Shown here in pieces: positions 29,842-39,148 of a stretch of DNA of 64,000 nucleotides (its first letter is position 1; every line of letters starts with the position of its first letter). A program made the translations under genes and the position numbers. The stretch spans positions 484,106-548,105 of the forward strand of contig NZ_HG964453.1 of assembly GCF_000612725.1 (NCBI RefSeq). Direction: 5' to 3'. Under the pieces are notes generated by a model that saw only the letters and a list, made by a program, of their open reading frames with translations, was not told the DNA's origin and ran no database searches. This stretch comes from Mycolicibacterium austroafricanum. GTDB lineage: Bacteria > Actinomycetota > Actinomycetes > Mycobacteriales > Mycobacteriaceae.

Positions 29842-30062
29842 GGCTTCACCATGCGCGCCGCATGCAAAATTCCGGGATCGGGCACGGTTCGCGCGGGGAA
29901 ACGACAGACCAACACGCACGTTGTCGCCGGGTGACCACGGCCGGCGCATCGCCGCGGCGACTGCGGTTGGCAGCGCTGGGTGAGCTCGACGAGTTCCTGA
30001 CGAAACCGCCGTGTCGCCGTGGGGTCATGCATGACCGCGGCGGTGGCGGGCAACAATGAGGC

Positions 30063-32105
30063 ATGGATTTCTATTCGGCGTACCGGCAGGGGTTCGTCCG
30101 CGTCGCGGCCTGCACCCAACACGTGGCCATCGCGGACCCGGCCGCGAACGCGAAATCCGTCCTCGAGGTGGCGCGCGAGTGCGACGCGGACAGCGTGGCG
30201 CTGGCCGTGTTCCCGGAGCTGACGCTGTCGGGGTATTCCATCGAGGACATCCTGCTACAGGACGCGCTGCTGGACGCGGTGCACGAAGCCGTGCTGGAGG
30301 TCGCGGCCGGTTCCGCCGGCATGATGACGGTGCTGGTGGTCGGGGCGCCGCTGCGGTTCGGTCACCGGATCTACAACACCGCGGTCGTCATCCACCGCGG
30401 CAGGGTGCTGGGCGTCGTGCCGAAGTCCTACCTCCCGACCTACCGGGAGTTCTACGAGCGGCGCCAGCTGGCCGCCGGTGACGACGTCTGCGGCACCGTG
30501 CGCATCGGTGACGTCGACGCCCCGTTCGGCCCCGATCTGTTGTTCACCGCCACCGACGTGCCCGGGTTCGTCCTGCATGTCGAGATCTGTGAGGACATGT
30601 TCGTGCCGATCCCGCCGAGTGCCGAGGCCGCGCTGGCCGGGGCGACGGTGCTGGCCAACCTGTCCGGCAGCCCGATCACGATCGGGCGCGCCGACGACCG
30701 CAAGCTGTTGGCCCGGTCGGCGTCCTCGCGTTGCCTGGCGGCCTACGTGTACGCCGCGGCGGGGGAGGGGGAGTCGACCACCGACCTCGCCTGGGACGGT
30801 CAGACGATGATCTGGGAGAACGGTGTCTGCCTGGCCGAATCCGAACGCTTCCCGGAAGGGGTGCGGCGCTCGGTCGCCGACGTCGACCTCGAACTGCTGC
30901 GCGCCGAACGCCTGCGGATGGGCACCTTCGACGACAACCGCGTGCACCACGGGATCACCGCCGACGGGTACCGCCGCGTCGAGTTCCGGCTCGACCCGCC
31001 ACCCGGTGACATCGGGTTGCGCCGGGAGGTCGAGCGGTTCCCGTTCGTCCCGTCGGATCCCTCACGGCTGCAACAAGACTGCTACGAGGCCTACAACATC
31101 CAGGTGTCCGGGCTGGAACAGCGGTTGCGGGCCATCGGCTCGCCGAAAGTGGTCATCGGGGTGTCCGGCGGTCTGGACTCCACGCATGCGCTCATCGTCG
31201 CGGCCCGCGCGATGGACCGGCTGGGCCGGCCGCGCAGCGACATCCTGGCGTTCACACTGCCCGGTTTCGCGACCGGCGACCGGACCAAGGGCAATGCGGT
31301 CCGTCTCGGTGAGACGCTGGGGGTGACGTTCTCGGAGATCGACATCCGCAAGACGGCGGAGTTGATGCTGACCGAGATCGAGCACCCGTTCGCCCGCGGT
31401 GAGAAGGTCTACGACGTCACGTTCGAGAACGTGCAGGCGGGGTTGCGCACCGACTATCTGTTCCGGCTGGCCAACCAGCGCGGCGGCATCGTGCTGGGCA
31501 CCGGCGACCTGTCCGAGCTGGCGTTGGGCTGGTCCACCTACGGCGTCGGCGATCAGATGTCGCATTACAACGTCAATTCCGGGGTGCCCAAGACGCTGAT
31601 TCAGCATCTGATCCGGTGGGTGATCTCGTCGGACCAGTTCGACAAGGCGGTCAACGAGGTGCTCCAGTCGGTCCTCGACACCGAGATCAGCCCCGAACTC
31701 GTACCCGCAGGAGAGGACGAGGAGATCCAGAGCACCCAGGACAAGATCGGACCCTATGTGCTGCAGGACTTCTCGCTGTTCCAGGTGCTGCGCTACGGAT
31801 TCCGGCCGTCCAAGGTGGCCTTCCTGGCGTTCCACGCCTGGAGCGACGCGTCACACGGCGACTGGCCGCCGGGCTTCCCCGAGGGCAAGCGGCCGGCGTA
31901 CCCGCTCAAGGAGATTCGGCACTGGCTGCAGGTCTTCGCGCAGCGGTTCTATTCGTTCTCGCAGTTCAAACGCTCGGCGCTGCCGAACGGTCCCAAGGTG
32001 TCCGCCGGGGGGTCGTTGTCGCCGCGCGGGGATTGGCGCGCCCCTTCGGACATGTCGGCCCGCACCTGGCTCGACGAGATCGAGCGGTCCATCCCTAGCG
32101 AGTAG
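30063..32105 (+). CDS. nadE: Glutamine-dependent NAD synthetase
   Basis: Two-domain enzyme of 680 aa that makes NAD from deamido-NAD, ATP and glutamine. The N-terminal glutaminase (nitrilase fold) shows the Glu of [10 protein letters not shown], the Lys of [13 protein letters not shown] and the catalytic Cys of EICEDMFVP. The C-terminal synthetase begins near residue 320 with the ATP-pyrophosphatase motif [12 protein letters not shown]. It is the Rv2438c equivalent. Its stop overlaps by 11 bp the convergent methyltransferase-like gene. Confidence 0.97.
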   Translation: MDFYSAYRQGFVRVAACTQHVAIADPAANAKSVLEVARECDADSVALAVFPELTLSGYSIEDILLQDALLDAVHEAVLEVAAGSAGMMTVLVVGAPLRFGHRIYNTAVVIHRGRVLGVVPKSYLPTYREFYERRQLAAGDDVCGTVRIGDVDAPFGPDLLFTATDVPGFVLHVEICEDMFVPIPPSAEAALAGATVLANLSGSPITIGRADDRKLLARSASSRCLAAYVYAAAGEGESTTDLAWDGQTMIWENGVCLAESERFPEGVRRSVADVDLELLRAERLRMGTFDDNRVHHGITADGYRRVEFRLDPPPGDIGLRREVERFPFVPSDPSRLQQDCYEAYNIQVSGLEQRLRAIGSPKVVIGVSGGLDSTHALIVAARAMDRLGRPRSDILAFTLPGFATGDRTKGNAVRLGETLGVTFSEIDIRKTAELMLTEIEHPFARGEKVYDVTFENVQAGLRTDYLFRLANQRGGIVLGTGDLSELALGWSTYGVGDQMSHYNVNSGVPKTLIQHLIRWVISSDQFDKAVNEVLQSVLDTEISPELVPAGEDEEIQSTQDKIGPYVLQDFSLFQVLRYGFRPSKVAFLAFHAWSDASHGDWPPGFPEGKRPAYPLKEIRHWLQVFAQRFYSFSQFKRSALPNGPKVSAGGSLSPRGDWRAPSDMSARTWLDEIERSIPSE

Positions 32106-32697
32106 CGGTACCGACCCCGGGAACGAAGCGCCCGACGCCGGCCAGATAGTCGCGGTAGTCGGCGCCGTGCACCGCGCGCAGATAGGGCTCCTCGACCGCC
32201 CGCACCTGCAGTTCGATCGTGAACACCAGGATTGCGAAGCCCGCGACGGCCACCACGTTCGGCGTGACCAGCATGATGCCGAACGCGAACACGATCATGG
32301 CGGAGAAGATCGGGTTGCGTACCCGGGCGAACACCCCGGTGCGGACCAGCGGCGTCCGCTCCGACGCGTCGACGCCGATGCGCCAGGCGTCACCCATGTC
32401 GAGTTGGGCGTAGACGGTTGCGGCAATGCCCGCAGTGGCGATGACGATGCCGGCCACGTGGATTCCGGTGGCCGTCAGCAGCGGCGCGACCAGGCCGGCC
32501 CACTGCAAAGCGGGCGCCGCCACGGCCACAGCGATGGCGACGAGGAACCCGACCCCGGCGAACCAATCGAGCGAGCCGGGCCGCCCGCTGACGCCCTTGA
32601 ACCCGGTGGACCCGGTGCGGCGCCGCTGAACCCAACTGCGCCAACCGAATCCCACGGCGGCGAAGACACCGAACAACGCCAGAGCGACGACGGACAT
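32095..32697 (-). CDS. Isoprenylcysteine carboxylmethyltransferase-like membrane protein
   Basis: Integral membrane protein of 200 aa with about five hydrophobic segments. Its C-terminal half has the ICMT/PEMT signature (GVFARVRNPIFSAM and VRAVEEPYLRAVHGADYRDY), implying methyl transfer from S-adenosylmethionine to a lipid-soluble acceptor. ATG 32697 follows GGGAG at a good distance; the longer frame overlaps the transporter gene. It lies 22 bp downstream of the CDF-like gene and probably belongs to the metal-sensor operon. The acceptor is unknown. Confidence 0.82.
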   Translation of the reverse strand: MSVVALALFGVFAAVGFGWRSWVQRRRTGSTGFKGVSGRPGSLDWFAGVGFLVAIAVAVAAPALQWAGLVAPLLTATGIHVAGIVIATAGIAATVYAQLDMGDAWRIGVDASERTPLVRTGVFARVRNPIFSAMIVFAFGIMLVTPNVVAVAGFAILVFTIELQVRAVEEPYLRAVHGADYRDYLAGVGRFVPGVGTATR

Positions 32698-32719
32698 GAC
32701 GGCTCCCTTCTGTGGACCG

Positions 32720-33328
32720 CTAGCGGCAACACGGGTCGCCGCGCCAGGCCTCGAGGCCTTCGCGCACCGCCAGCGCCGCAATGCCCAGCGCCGCAACGGG
32801 GTCGGCCCAGGTCCAACCCAGTAGCGCGTGCAGCACAAGGCCGACGAGCAGCACCGCGGACAGATAGGCGCACAGCAGCGTCTGCTTCGAATCCGCCACC
32901 GCCGACCGCGATCCCAACTCGCGGCCGGCCCGACGCTGGGCCAGAGACAGCGTCGGCATCACGGCCAGGCTCAGTCCTGCGAGGACGATGCCGATCGGTG
33001 TGGGTCGCGGCTCGCGAACCCCCACCAGCGAGAGCGCGGCGTCGACGGCGACATAGCAGGCCAACGCGAAGAACGAGAATGCGATGAACCGCAGGGCGGC
33101 CTTCTCGCGGGTCTCGGGATCCACGGCGGAGAACTGCCATGCCACCGCCGCCGCGGAGGACACCTCGACCACGGAGTCGAGCCCGAACCCGACCAGCGCC
33201 GCCGACGACACCCGGCTGCCTTCGGCGAGTGCGACCACCGCTTCGATGACGTTGTAGGTGATCGTCGCCGCCACCAGGAACCGGATGCGCCGGGTCAGAA
33301 CGCTGCGGCGCTCCGCGGTCAGGGCCAT
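32720..33328 (-). CDS. Cation-diffusion-facilitator-like transporter
   Basis: Membrane protein of 202 aa with six predicted helices, resembling the membrane half of CDF metal exporters. Conserved polar residues in helices 2 and 5 (GFGLDSVVEVSSA and SVADSK-like AVADSKQTLL) fit the metal site. The long cytoplasmic domain of classical CDFs is absent, and it ends in Cys-Cys-Arg. The start codon overlaps the stop of the ArsR gene by one base (TGATG), so metal-dependent expression is likely. Confidence 0.85.
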   Translation of the reverse strand: MALTAERRSVLTRRIRFLVAATITYNVIEAVVALAEGSRVSSAALVGFGLDSVVEVSSAAAVAWQFSAVDPETREKAALRFIAFSFFALACYVAVDAALSLVGVREPRPTPIGIVLAGLSLAVMPTLSLAQRRAGRELGSRSAVADSKQTLLCAYLSAVLLVGLVLHALLGWTWADPVAALGIAALAVREGLEAWRGDPCCR

Positions 33329-33657
33329 CAGCAGCAGGCCTGCTCATCGGCGGCCGGACAACACGCCGGATCCACGTCGAGCACCAGGCCGACGAGATCG
33401 GTCAGTGCGTGGGCGATCCTCGGGTCGGCGAGCCGGTAGCGGCTGCGACGACCCTCGGGGCTGACGCTGACCAGCCCGCAGCCCCGCAGGCAGGCCAGGT
33501 GGTTGGACAGGACCTGGCGCGTCACGCCGATCCGGTCGGCGAGCTCGGACGGATAGCCGGGCCCCTCCCGGAGGATCAGCAGGATCTCGGCGCGGGTCGG
33601 ATCGGAAAGGGCGCAGCCGAACCGGGAGAGCGCGTCACTGTCGAACACCGTCCGCAT
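33328..33657 (-). CDS. ArsR/SmtB-family metal sensor, CmtR-like
   Basis: Winged-helix repressor of 109 aa. The recognition region is VTRQVLSNHLACLRGCGLV; Cys56 and Cys60 there, plus Cys99/Cys100 near the C-terminus, correspond to the Cys57, Cys61 and Cys102 that bind Cd or Pb in M. tuberculosis CmtR. The protein has an extra C-terminal Cys108-Cys109 pair. It heads an operon with the CDF-like transporter. A perfect palindrome lies 22 bp upstream. Metal specificity (Cd, Pb or Zn) is inferred, not shown. Confidence 0.88.
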   Translation of the reverse strand: MRTVFDSDALSRFGCALSDPTRAEILLILREGPGYPSELADRIGVTRQVLSNHLACLRGCGLVSVSPEGRRSRYRLADPRIAHALTDLVGLVLDVDPACCPAADEQACC

Positions 33658-33678
33658 ATCGCCGACGGTACATCAGTC

Positions 33679-33708
33679 CCTGAATTCAGGAAAGGCTGAA
33701 CTATTCAG
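33679..33708. promoter_or_regulatory. Candidate ArsR operator (two palindromes)
   Basis: A perfect 12-bp palindrome CCTGAATTCAGG at 33679-33690 is followed by CTGAA-CTA-TTCAG at 33696-33708. The same half-site occurs four times within 30 bp, just upstream of the sensor gene and reaching the stop codon of the enoyl-CoA hydratase gene. Confidence 0.6.
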
Positions 33709-34520
33709 AGCCTGCCGTCGATGCGCAGGTCGGGATGCACCCAGGACGGCGACCGGCGCTCCTTGAACGCCATGAACCCCTCGATGGATTCGGGTGCGCC
33801 GAGGCTGGCCTGCATGCCGATGCGGTCGTAGAGGCCGATGTAGTTGTCCAGGCTGGACTTGACCAGCGTCCTGGCCGCGGGCGCCGTCCGGCAGCACTGC
33901 GCCAGCACCTCCCTGGCCGCATCGGCGAGGTCGTCGTGCGGCACCACCCGGGCCACCATGCCCCAGTCGTGCGCCTCCTGGGCCGACAACGTCCGTCCGG
34001 TGAACATCAGGTCGCGGGTGCGGACCGGCCCGATCAGCCGGGCCAGCATGTGGCTGTAGTAGGTGTCGGCGATGCCGCGGTACAACTCGGGAACGCGGAA
34101 CGTGGCCCGCTCGCTGACCACCGCCATGTCGGCGCACAGCGCGATCTGCAGGCCGCCGCCCTGGCACAGGCCGTTGACCGCGGCCACCACGGGCTTGGCG
34201 GACTGACGCAGGGTGTCGAACGGCAACGCGTCCATCCCGAGCGCGGGCCCGAATGTCATCCAGTTGTCGGCTCCGCCGCCCCCCATGTCGCCGCCGGGCG
34301 CGAAGAGGTCACCGGTACCGGTGATCAACAACCCGGCGAGGTCGGGATCGCTCTCGACATGCTTGACCGCGTACTTGATCCCGAAGTACATCGCCGGGGT
34401 CATCGCGTTGCGCGCCTCCGGCCGGTCGAGCCTGCAGACCCCGAACGGCCCTTCCCGGGTGAAGTGCAGGTACGGGGTACCGAGCCAGTCGCCTTCAGGT
34501 GGGCGGGGTTCCGTGGTCAT
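33705..34520 (-). CDS. Enoyl-CoA hydratase/isomerase family protein
   Basis: Crotonase-fold enzyme of 271 aa. The oxyanion-hole segments are LDRPEARNAM with FAPGGDMGGGG, and NGLCQGGGLQIALCADMAV; the second catalytic region is FRVPELYRGIADTYYSHML. ATG 34520 follows AAAGGAC. It lies 22 bp behind rbsK, probably in the same transcript though metabolically unrelated. The usual catalytic Glu positions appear substituted (VPELYRG), so the exact reaction is uncertain. Confidence 0.87.
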   Translation of the reverse strand: MTTEPRPPEGDWLGTPYLHFTREGPFGVCRLDRPEARNAMTPAMYFGIKYAVKHVESDPDLAGLLITGTGDLFAPGGDMGGGGADNWMTFGPALGMDALPFDTLRQSAKPVVAAVNGLCQGGGLQIALCADMAVVSERATFRVPELYRGIADTYYSHMLARLIGPVRTRDLMFTGRTLSAQEAHDWGMVARVVPHDDLADAAREVLAQCCRTAPAARTLVKSSLDNYIGLYDRIGMQASLGAPESIEGFMAFKERRSPSWVHPDLRIDGRL

Positions 34521-34542
34521 CCCGGGCAAGTCCTTTCGTCGG

Positions 34543-35403
34543 TCAGGACGCTTCCAGGACGTCCTCGACCGCCTCACTGTAAGGGGCACAGTCACCCGCA
34601 CCGTGCACCAGCGTCGACAATGCCCCGGCGGCGCACGCCCTGGCCAACGCGTAGTCGGCGCCTCGGGGCCAGTTCGCGGCGAGCACGCCGGCGAACACGT
34701 CACCCGCGCCCGTGGTGTCCACCGCCTCGACGGCCGGAGCCGGGAACTCCAAACGGGTTTCGCCGACGTATGTGGCGCCGCGGGCGCCCCGGGTGATGAC
34801 CAGGTGCGGCACCCGCGGCCGGTCCCCGTCGAGCCATCCGTCGGACTCGGTCTCGTTGACGACGACCACGTCGGCGAGGTCGGCCAGTGCCGACGCCTGT
34901 GCCGACGCGGGGGAGGCGTTGAGCACCACCGTCGCACCGGCGGATCGCCCGATCCTGGCCGCCGTGACGGCGGTGTCGATCGGGATCTCCAACGACAGCA
35001 GCACCACGTCGCTGTCGGCGACCACCTCCCGGACGGCAGGCGAGCTCAGACTCAGATGGCCGTTGGCCCCCGGCGCGACCACGATGCAGTTCTCGCCCGC
35101 GGCGTCGACCAGGATCGCCGCGGAACCGCTGGGGCCCGGCACGGCGGTGACCCCGTCCAGGCCGACGGCGTTGGCCTTCAGATGCGCCTTGAGTTGCTCG
35201 GCGGCGGCGTCGGTGCCCAGTGCCGCGACGAGCTGGACCTGCGCCCCGGCGCGCGCCGCCGCGACCGCCTGGTTTCCGCCTTTACCGCCCGGCGTCGACG
35301 ACAGGGCGGAGGCCAGCACAGTCTCGCCGGGCCGTGGCAGGGCGGTCACGCTGAACGTGAGGTCGACGTTGGCACTGCCCACCACGCTGAGCCGCGTCGC
35401 CAT
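34543..35403 (-). CDS. rbsK: Ribokinase (PfkB family)
   Basis: Sugar kinase of 286 aa. PfkB signatures are visible: N-terminal GSANVDLTFSV, the substrate motif STPGGKGGNQAVAAARAG near residue 36, and the anion-hole/catalytic motif DTTGAGDVFAGVLAA near residue 239. ATG 35403 is two bases from the predicted transcription start (TACCTT at 35412-35417 on the minus strand). It is divergent from proA with an 84-bp gap. The M. tuberculosis equivalent is Rv2436. Ribose is the likely substrate, though other pentoses or nucleosides are possible. Confidence 0.92.
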   Translation of the reverse strand: MATRLSVVGSANVDLTFSVTALPRPGETVLASALSSTPGGKGGNQAVAAARAGAQVQLVAALGTDAAAEQLKAHLKANAVGLDGVTAVPGPSGSAAILVDAAGENCIVVAPGANGHLSLSSPAVREVVADSDVVLLSLEIPIDTAVTAARIGRSAGATVVLNASPASAQASALADLADVVVVNETESDGWLDGDRPRVPHLVITRGARGATYVGETRLEFPAPAVEAVDTTGAGDVFAGVLAANWPRGADYALARACAAGALSTLVHGAGDCAPYSEAVEDVLEAS

Positions 35404-35452
35404 AACGGTCCAAGGTAGCCGCTGACGTGCTCGACGCGTGTCGAATGCCGAC

Positions 35453-35481
35453 TCGAACGCCGATGTGGCGTTCGATACGCT
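35453..35481 (+). promoter_or_regulatory. proA promoter with embedded inverted repeat
   Basis: Perfect nine-base arms TCGAACGCC (35453-35461) and GGCGTTCGA (35467-35475) are followed at once by the -10 box TACGCT (35476-35481). The proA ATG begins seven bases later, so the transcript is predicted to be leaderless. The repeat fills the -35 region and spacer. A further half-site TCGAATGCC is at 35441-35449. Confidence 0.55.
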
Positions 35482-35487
35482 GGCCTG

Positions 35488-36735
35488 ATGAGCGTGCAGG
35501 CCCCCTCTGTCCCTGACTTGCGGCAGCAGGTTCACGACGCTGCCCGGCGGGCCCGCGGGGCGGCCAGAGCGCTGGCCTCGCTGAGCACCGAGACGAAGAA
35601 CCGCGCGCTGTGCACCGCCGCCGACCACGTGCTGATGAACACCCGCACGATCCTGGACGCCAACACGGCCGACCTCGACGCGGCACGGGCCGCGGGCACC
35701 CCGGAGGCGATGCTCGACCGGCTGGCGTTGAACCCGGCGCGCGTCGAAGGCATCGCCGACGGCCTGCGCCAGGTGGCGGGCCTGCCCGACCCGATCGGCG
35801 AGGTGATCCGCGGCCGCACGCTGCCCAACGGTCTGCAACTACGTCAGCAGCGAGTGCCCCTCGGTGTGGTCGGAATCGTCTACGAGGGCCGCCCCAACGT
35901 CACCGTCGACGCATTCGGCCTGACCTTGAAGTCCGGCAATGCCGTTCTGCTGCGCGGAAGTTCGTCGGCGGCACGGTCCAACGCCGCGCTGGTGAACGCG
36001 CTGCGGGCGGCGCTGGCCACTGAGGGACTCGACACCGACGCCGTGCAACTGCTGCCCAGCGAGGACCGCGCCAGCGTCACGCATCTGATCCAGGCCCGCG
36101 GGCTCGTCGACGTGGTGATTCCGCGCGGCGGGGCCGGCCTGATCGACGCGGTCGTGCGCGATGCGCAGGTTCCCACGATCGAGACCGGCGTCGGCAATTG
36201 CCATGTCTTCGTTCATGAATCAGCCGACCTGGACATGGCGGAGGAGATCGTCCTGAACGCCAAGACGCGCCGGCCCAGCGTCTGCAACGCCGCCGAGTCG
36301 CTGCTGATCGACGCGGCCATCGCCGATGTCGCGGTGCCCCGGCTGACCGGGGCGCTGACGGCGGCCGGCGTCACGGTGCACGCCGACCCGTCCGAGGACG
36401 AACTGCGCGCCGAATTCCTGTCGATGGACATCGCTTTGGCCATCGTGGATGGAGTGGACGGGGCCATCAGTCACATCAACGAGTACGGCACCGGCCACAC
36501 CGAAGCCATCGTGACCACCGATCTCGCTGCCGCGCAACGGTTCAGCGAGCGGGTGGACGCGGCGGCGGTGATGGTGAACGCATCGACCGCGTTCACCGAC
36601 GGCGAGCAGTTCGGTTTCGGCGCCGAGATCGGAATCTCCACCCAGAAGCTGCATGCCCGGGGGCCCATGGGTCTGCCCGAACTGACGTCGACCAAATGGA
36701 TCGTGTGGGGTGACGGCCACACCCGTCCGGCCTGA
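35488..36735 (+). CDS. proA: Gamma-glutamyl phosphate reductase
   Basis: Second enzyme of proline synthesis, 415 aa, reducing glutamyl phosphate to glutamate semialdehyde with NADPH. Family blocks are [17 protein letters not shown], the catalytic Cys in [12 protein letters not shown] near residue 236, and [19 protein letters not shown] near residue 365. It is far from proB, as in M. tuberculosis (Rv2427c). ATG 35488 coincides with the predicted transcription start. Confidence 0.97.
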   Translation: MSVQAPSVPDLRQQVHDAARRARGAARALASLSTETKNRALCTAADHVLMNTRTILDANTADLDAARAAGTPEAMLDRLALNPARVEGIADGLRQVAGLPDPIGEVIRGRTLPNGLQLRQQRVPLGVVGIVYEGRPNVTVDAFGLTLKSGNAVLLRGSSSAARSNAALVNALRAALATEGLDTDAVQLLPSEDRASVTHLIQARGLVDVVIPRGGAGLIDAVVRDAQVPTIETGVGNCHVFVHESADLDMAEEIVLNAKTRRPSVCNAAESLLIDAAIADVAVPRLTGALTAAGVTVHADPSEDELRAEFLSMDIALAIVDGVDGAISHINEYGTGHTEAIVTTDLAAAQRFSERVDAAAVMVNASTAFTDGEQFGFGAEIGISTQKLHARGPMGLPELTSTKWIVWGDGHTRPA

Positions 36736-36753
36736 GCCCGAGGAGAGAAACCC

Positions 36754-37638
36754 GTGAGCGTTCCCGCACAGACCGTGCCGCTGTTCGCCGACATCGACGA
36801 TGTCGCGAGGCGGCTCGCCGAAACCGGATACCTGCCCGACACCGCGACGGCCACCGCGGTGTTCCTCGCCGACCGGCTCGGCAAGCCGCTGCTGGTGGAA
36901 GGGCCCGCCGGTGTCGGCAAGACCGAACTGGCCCGCGCCATCGCCCAGTCCACCGGCTCCGAACTGGTGCGCCTGCAGTGCTACGAGGGCGTCGACGAGT
37001 CCCGCGCGCTCTACGAGTGGAACCACGCCAAGCAGATCCTGCGCATCCAGGCCGGGCAGGGAGAGGGCGCTGACTGGGACCGCACCAAGGACGACGTGTT
37101 CTCCGAAGAGTTCCTGCTGACCCGGCCGCTGCTGACCGCGATCCGGCGCACCGAACCGACGGTGCTGCTGATCGACGAGACCGACAAGGCCGACATCGAG
37201 ATCGAAGGCCTGCTGCTGGAGGTGCTCAGCGACTTCGCGGTGACGGTCCCCGAACTCGGCACCATCACCGCTGAGCGCCGGCCGCTGGTGGTGCTGACGT
37301 CGAACGCGACCCGCGAGCTGTCCGAGGCGCTCAAGCGTCGCTGCCTGTTCCTGCACATCGATTTTCCCGACCCTGATCTGGAGCGGCGCATCCTGCTGTC
37401 CCGGGTGCCGGAACTGCCCGAACGGCTCGCCGAGGAACTGGTGCGCATCATCGGTGTGCTGCGCGGAATGGCGCTCAAGAAGCTGCCCTCGGTCGCCGAG
37501 ACCATCGACTGGGGCCGGACCCTGCTGGCGCTGGGCATGGACACCGTCGACGACGAGGTCATCGCCGCGACGCTCGGTGTCGTGCTCAAGCACCAGTCCG
37601 ACCAGATCAAGGCCTCCGGGGAGCTGAGGCTCAACTGA
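36754..37638 (+). CDS. MoxR-family AAA+ ATPase
   Basis: Cytosolic AAA+ ATPase of 294 aa. Walker A GPAGVGKTEL (near residue 51), Walker B LLIDETDKAD (near residue 139) and the downstream TSNATRELSEALKRRCLF sensor region are clear. MoxR proteins commonly work with a VWA-domain partner in maturing protein complexes, and here the VWA gene overlaps the stop by one base (TGATG). GTG 36754 follows GAGGAG. Equivalent to Rv2426c. Confidence 0.93.
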   Translation: MSVPAQTVPLFADIDDVARRLAETGYLPDTATATAVFLADRLGKPLLVEGPAGVGKTELARAIAQSTGSELVRLQCYEGVDESRALYEWNHAKQILRIQAGQGEGADWDRTKDDVFSEEFLLTRPLLTAIRRTEPTVLLIDETDKADIEIEGLLLEVLSDFAVTVPELGTITAERRPLVVLTSNATRELSEALKRRCLFLHIDFPDPDLERRILLSRVPELPERLAEELVRIIGVLRGMALKKLPSVAETIDWGRTLLALGMDTVDDEVIAATLGVVLKHQSDQIKASGELRLN

Positions 37639-39074
37639 TGCCTCCGCGACGCACCCGCCCTCCGCAGCCCCTGGCTCCCCACGGAATTCCCGGACACCTC
37701 GTCGAGTTCGTGGAAGCCCTTCGGGGGCAGGGTATTTCGGTGGGTCCGTCGGAGACGGTGGATGCCGGCCAGGTGATGGCCACCCTGGGCCTGGCCGATC
37801 GGGACGTGCTGCGGGAGGGTCTGGCGTGTGCGGTGCTGCGCCGCTCCGATCACAGGGAGACCTACGACGCGCTGTTCGACCTGTACTTCCCCGCGGCGCT
37901 GGGCTCCAGGACGGTGCTCGACGACGAGTCCGACGGCGAGTCCGGTCTGCCGCCGGAGGACATCGAGGCGATGCGTCAGGCCCTGCTCGACATGCTGACC
38001 GACAACGAGGAGCTGGCCAACCTCGACGAGCGACTGGCGGCGATGATCGCCCAGATCGTGGAGGCCTACGGCCGGTACAACTCCAGCCGCGGTCCGTCGT
38101 ACTCGTCGTACCAGGCGCTCAAGGCGATGAGCCTGGACGACCTGGAGGGCCGGCTGCTGGCCGGTCTGCTCGCACCGTACGGCGACGAGCCCACGCCCAC
38201 TCAGGAGCAGATCGCCAAAGCCGTTGCCGCGCAACGCATCGCTGCGCTGCGCAAGATGGTGGAATCCGAGACCAAGCGGCGCACCGCCGAGCAACTCGGC
38301 CGCGATCACGTGCAGATGTACGGCGTCCCGCAGCTCGCCGAGAACGTCGAGTTCCTACGGGCGTCGGGGGAGCAGCTGCGCCAGATGCGGCGCGTGGTCG
38401 GCCCGTTGGCGCGCACACTGGCCACCCGGCTGGCGGCGCGGCGGCGCCGCTCCCGCGCGGGGGAGATCGATCTGCGCAAAACCCTGCGCAAGTCGATGTC
38501 CACCGGCGGTGTCCCGATCGACTTGGTGCTCAAGAAGCCGCACCCGGCCCGACCCGAGCTGGTGGTGCTGTGTGACGTCTCCGGCTCGGTCGCCGGCTTC
38601 AGCCACTTCACGCTGCTTCTGGTGCACGCGCTGCGTCAGCAGTTCAGTAGAGTTCGCGTCTTTGCCTTTATAGACACCACCGACGAGGTCACCGAGTTGT
38701 TCGGTCCTGATGCGGATCTGGCCGTGGCGGTGCAGCGGATCACCCGCGAGGCGGCCGTCTACACCCGCGACGGGCACTCCGACTACGGGCACGCGTTCGT
38801 GTCGTTCCTCGACAAGTTCCCGAATGTGCTCTCGCCGCGCAGTTCGCTGCTGGTCCTCGGCGACGGCCGAAACAACTACCGCAATCCCGAGGCCCATCTG
38901 CTCGCGCACATGGTCAACGCCAGCAGGCACGCGCACTGGCTCAACCCCGAGCCCAGGCACCTGTGGGGCAGTGGCGACTCCGCCGTGCCGCGCTACCAGG
39001 ACGTCATCACGATGCACGAGTGCCGTTCGGCCAAGCAGCTCGCCTCGGTCATCGACGCCCTGCTGCCCGTCTGA
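37638..39074 (+). CDS. VWA domain (CoxE-like) protein
   Basis: A 478-residue partner of the MoxR ATPase. The C-terminal von Willebrand factor A domain begins near residue 310 with the MIDAS motif CDVSGSVAGFS and includes LGDGRNNYRNPE further on. The N-terminal 300 residues are helical and charged. It is the Rv2425c equivalent and co-translated with the ATPase gene. A long palindrome directly follows the stop. Confidence 0.92.
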   Translation: MPPRRTRPPQPLAPHGIPGHLVEFVEALRGQGISVGPSETVDAGQVMATLGLADRDVLREGLACAVLRRSDHRETYDALFDLYFPAALGSRTVLDDESDGESGLPPEDIEAMRQALLDMLTDNEELANLDERLAAMIAQIVEAYGRYNSSRGPSYSSYQALKAMSLDDLEGRLLAGLLAPYGDEPTPTQEQIAKAVAAQRIAALRKMVESETKRRTAEQLGRDHVQMYGVPQLAENVEFLRASGEQLRQMRRVVGPLARTLATRLAARRRRSRAGEIDLRKTLRKSMSTGGVPIDLVLKKPHPARPELVVLCDVSGSVAGFSHFTLLLVHALRQQFSRVRVFAFIDTTDEVTELFGPDADLAVAVQRITREAAVYTRDGHSDYGHAFVSFLDKFPNVLSPRSSLLVLGDGRNNYRNPEAHLLAHMVNASRHAHWLNPEPRHLWGSGDSAVPRYQDVITMHECRSAKQLASVIDALLPV

Positions 39075-39076
39075 TT

Positions 39077-39143
39077 CCCGCCGAAATTGCATTCCACGCG
39101 GTGCTTTTCGTCGGCAGACCGCGTGGAATGCAGGTACGGCGGG
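39077..39143. terminator. Long palindrome between convergent genes
   Basis: Outer arms CCCGCCG/CGGCGGG (7 bp), an internal loop (AAAT against GGTA), then a perfect 15-bp inner stem (TGCATTCCACGCGGT) around a 15-base loop GCTTTTCGTCGGCAG. It fills the gap between the stops at 39074 and 39149, so it should terminate both transcripts. Shares the CCGAAATTGCATTCCA arm with the element at 48911. Confidence 0.8.
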
Positions 39144-39148
39144 GTGGG

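Noticed and set aside
35453..35475. LexA (SOS) box at proA
   Set aside because: The half-sites TCGAAC and GTTCGA are present, but they are separated by 11 bases instead of four.
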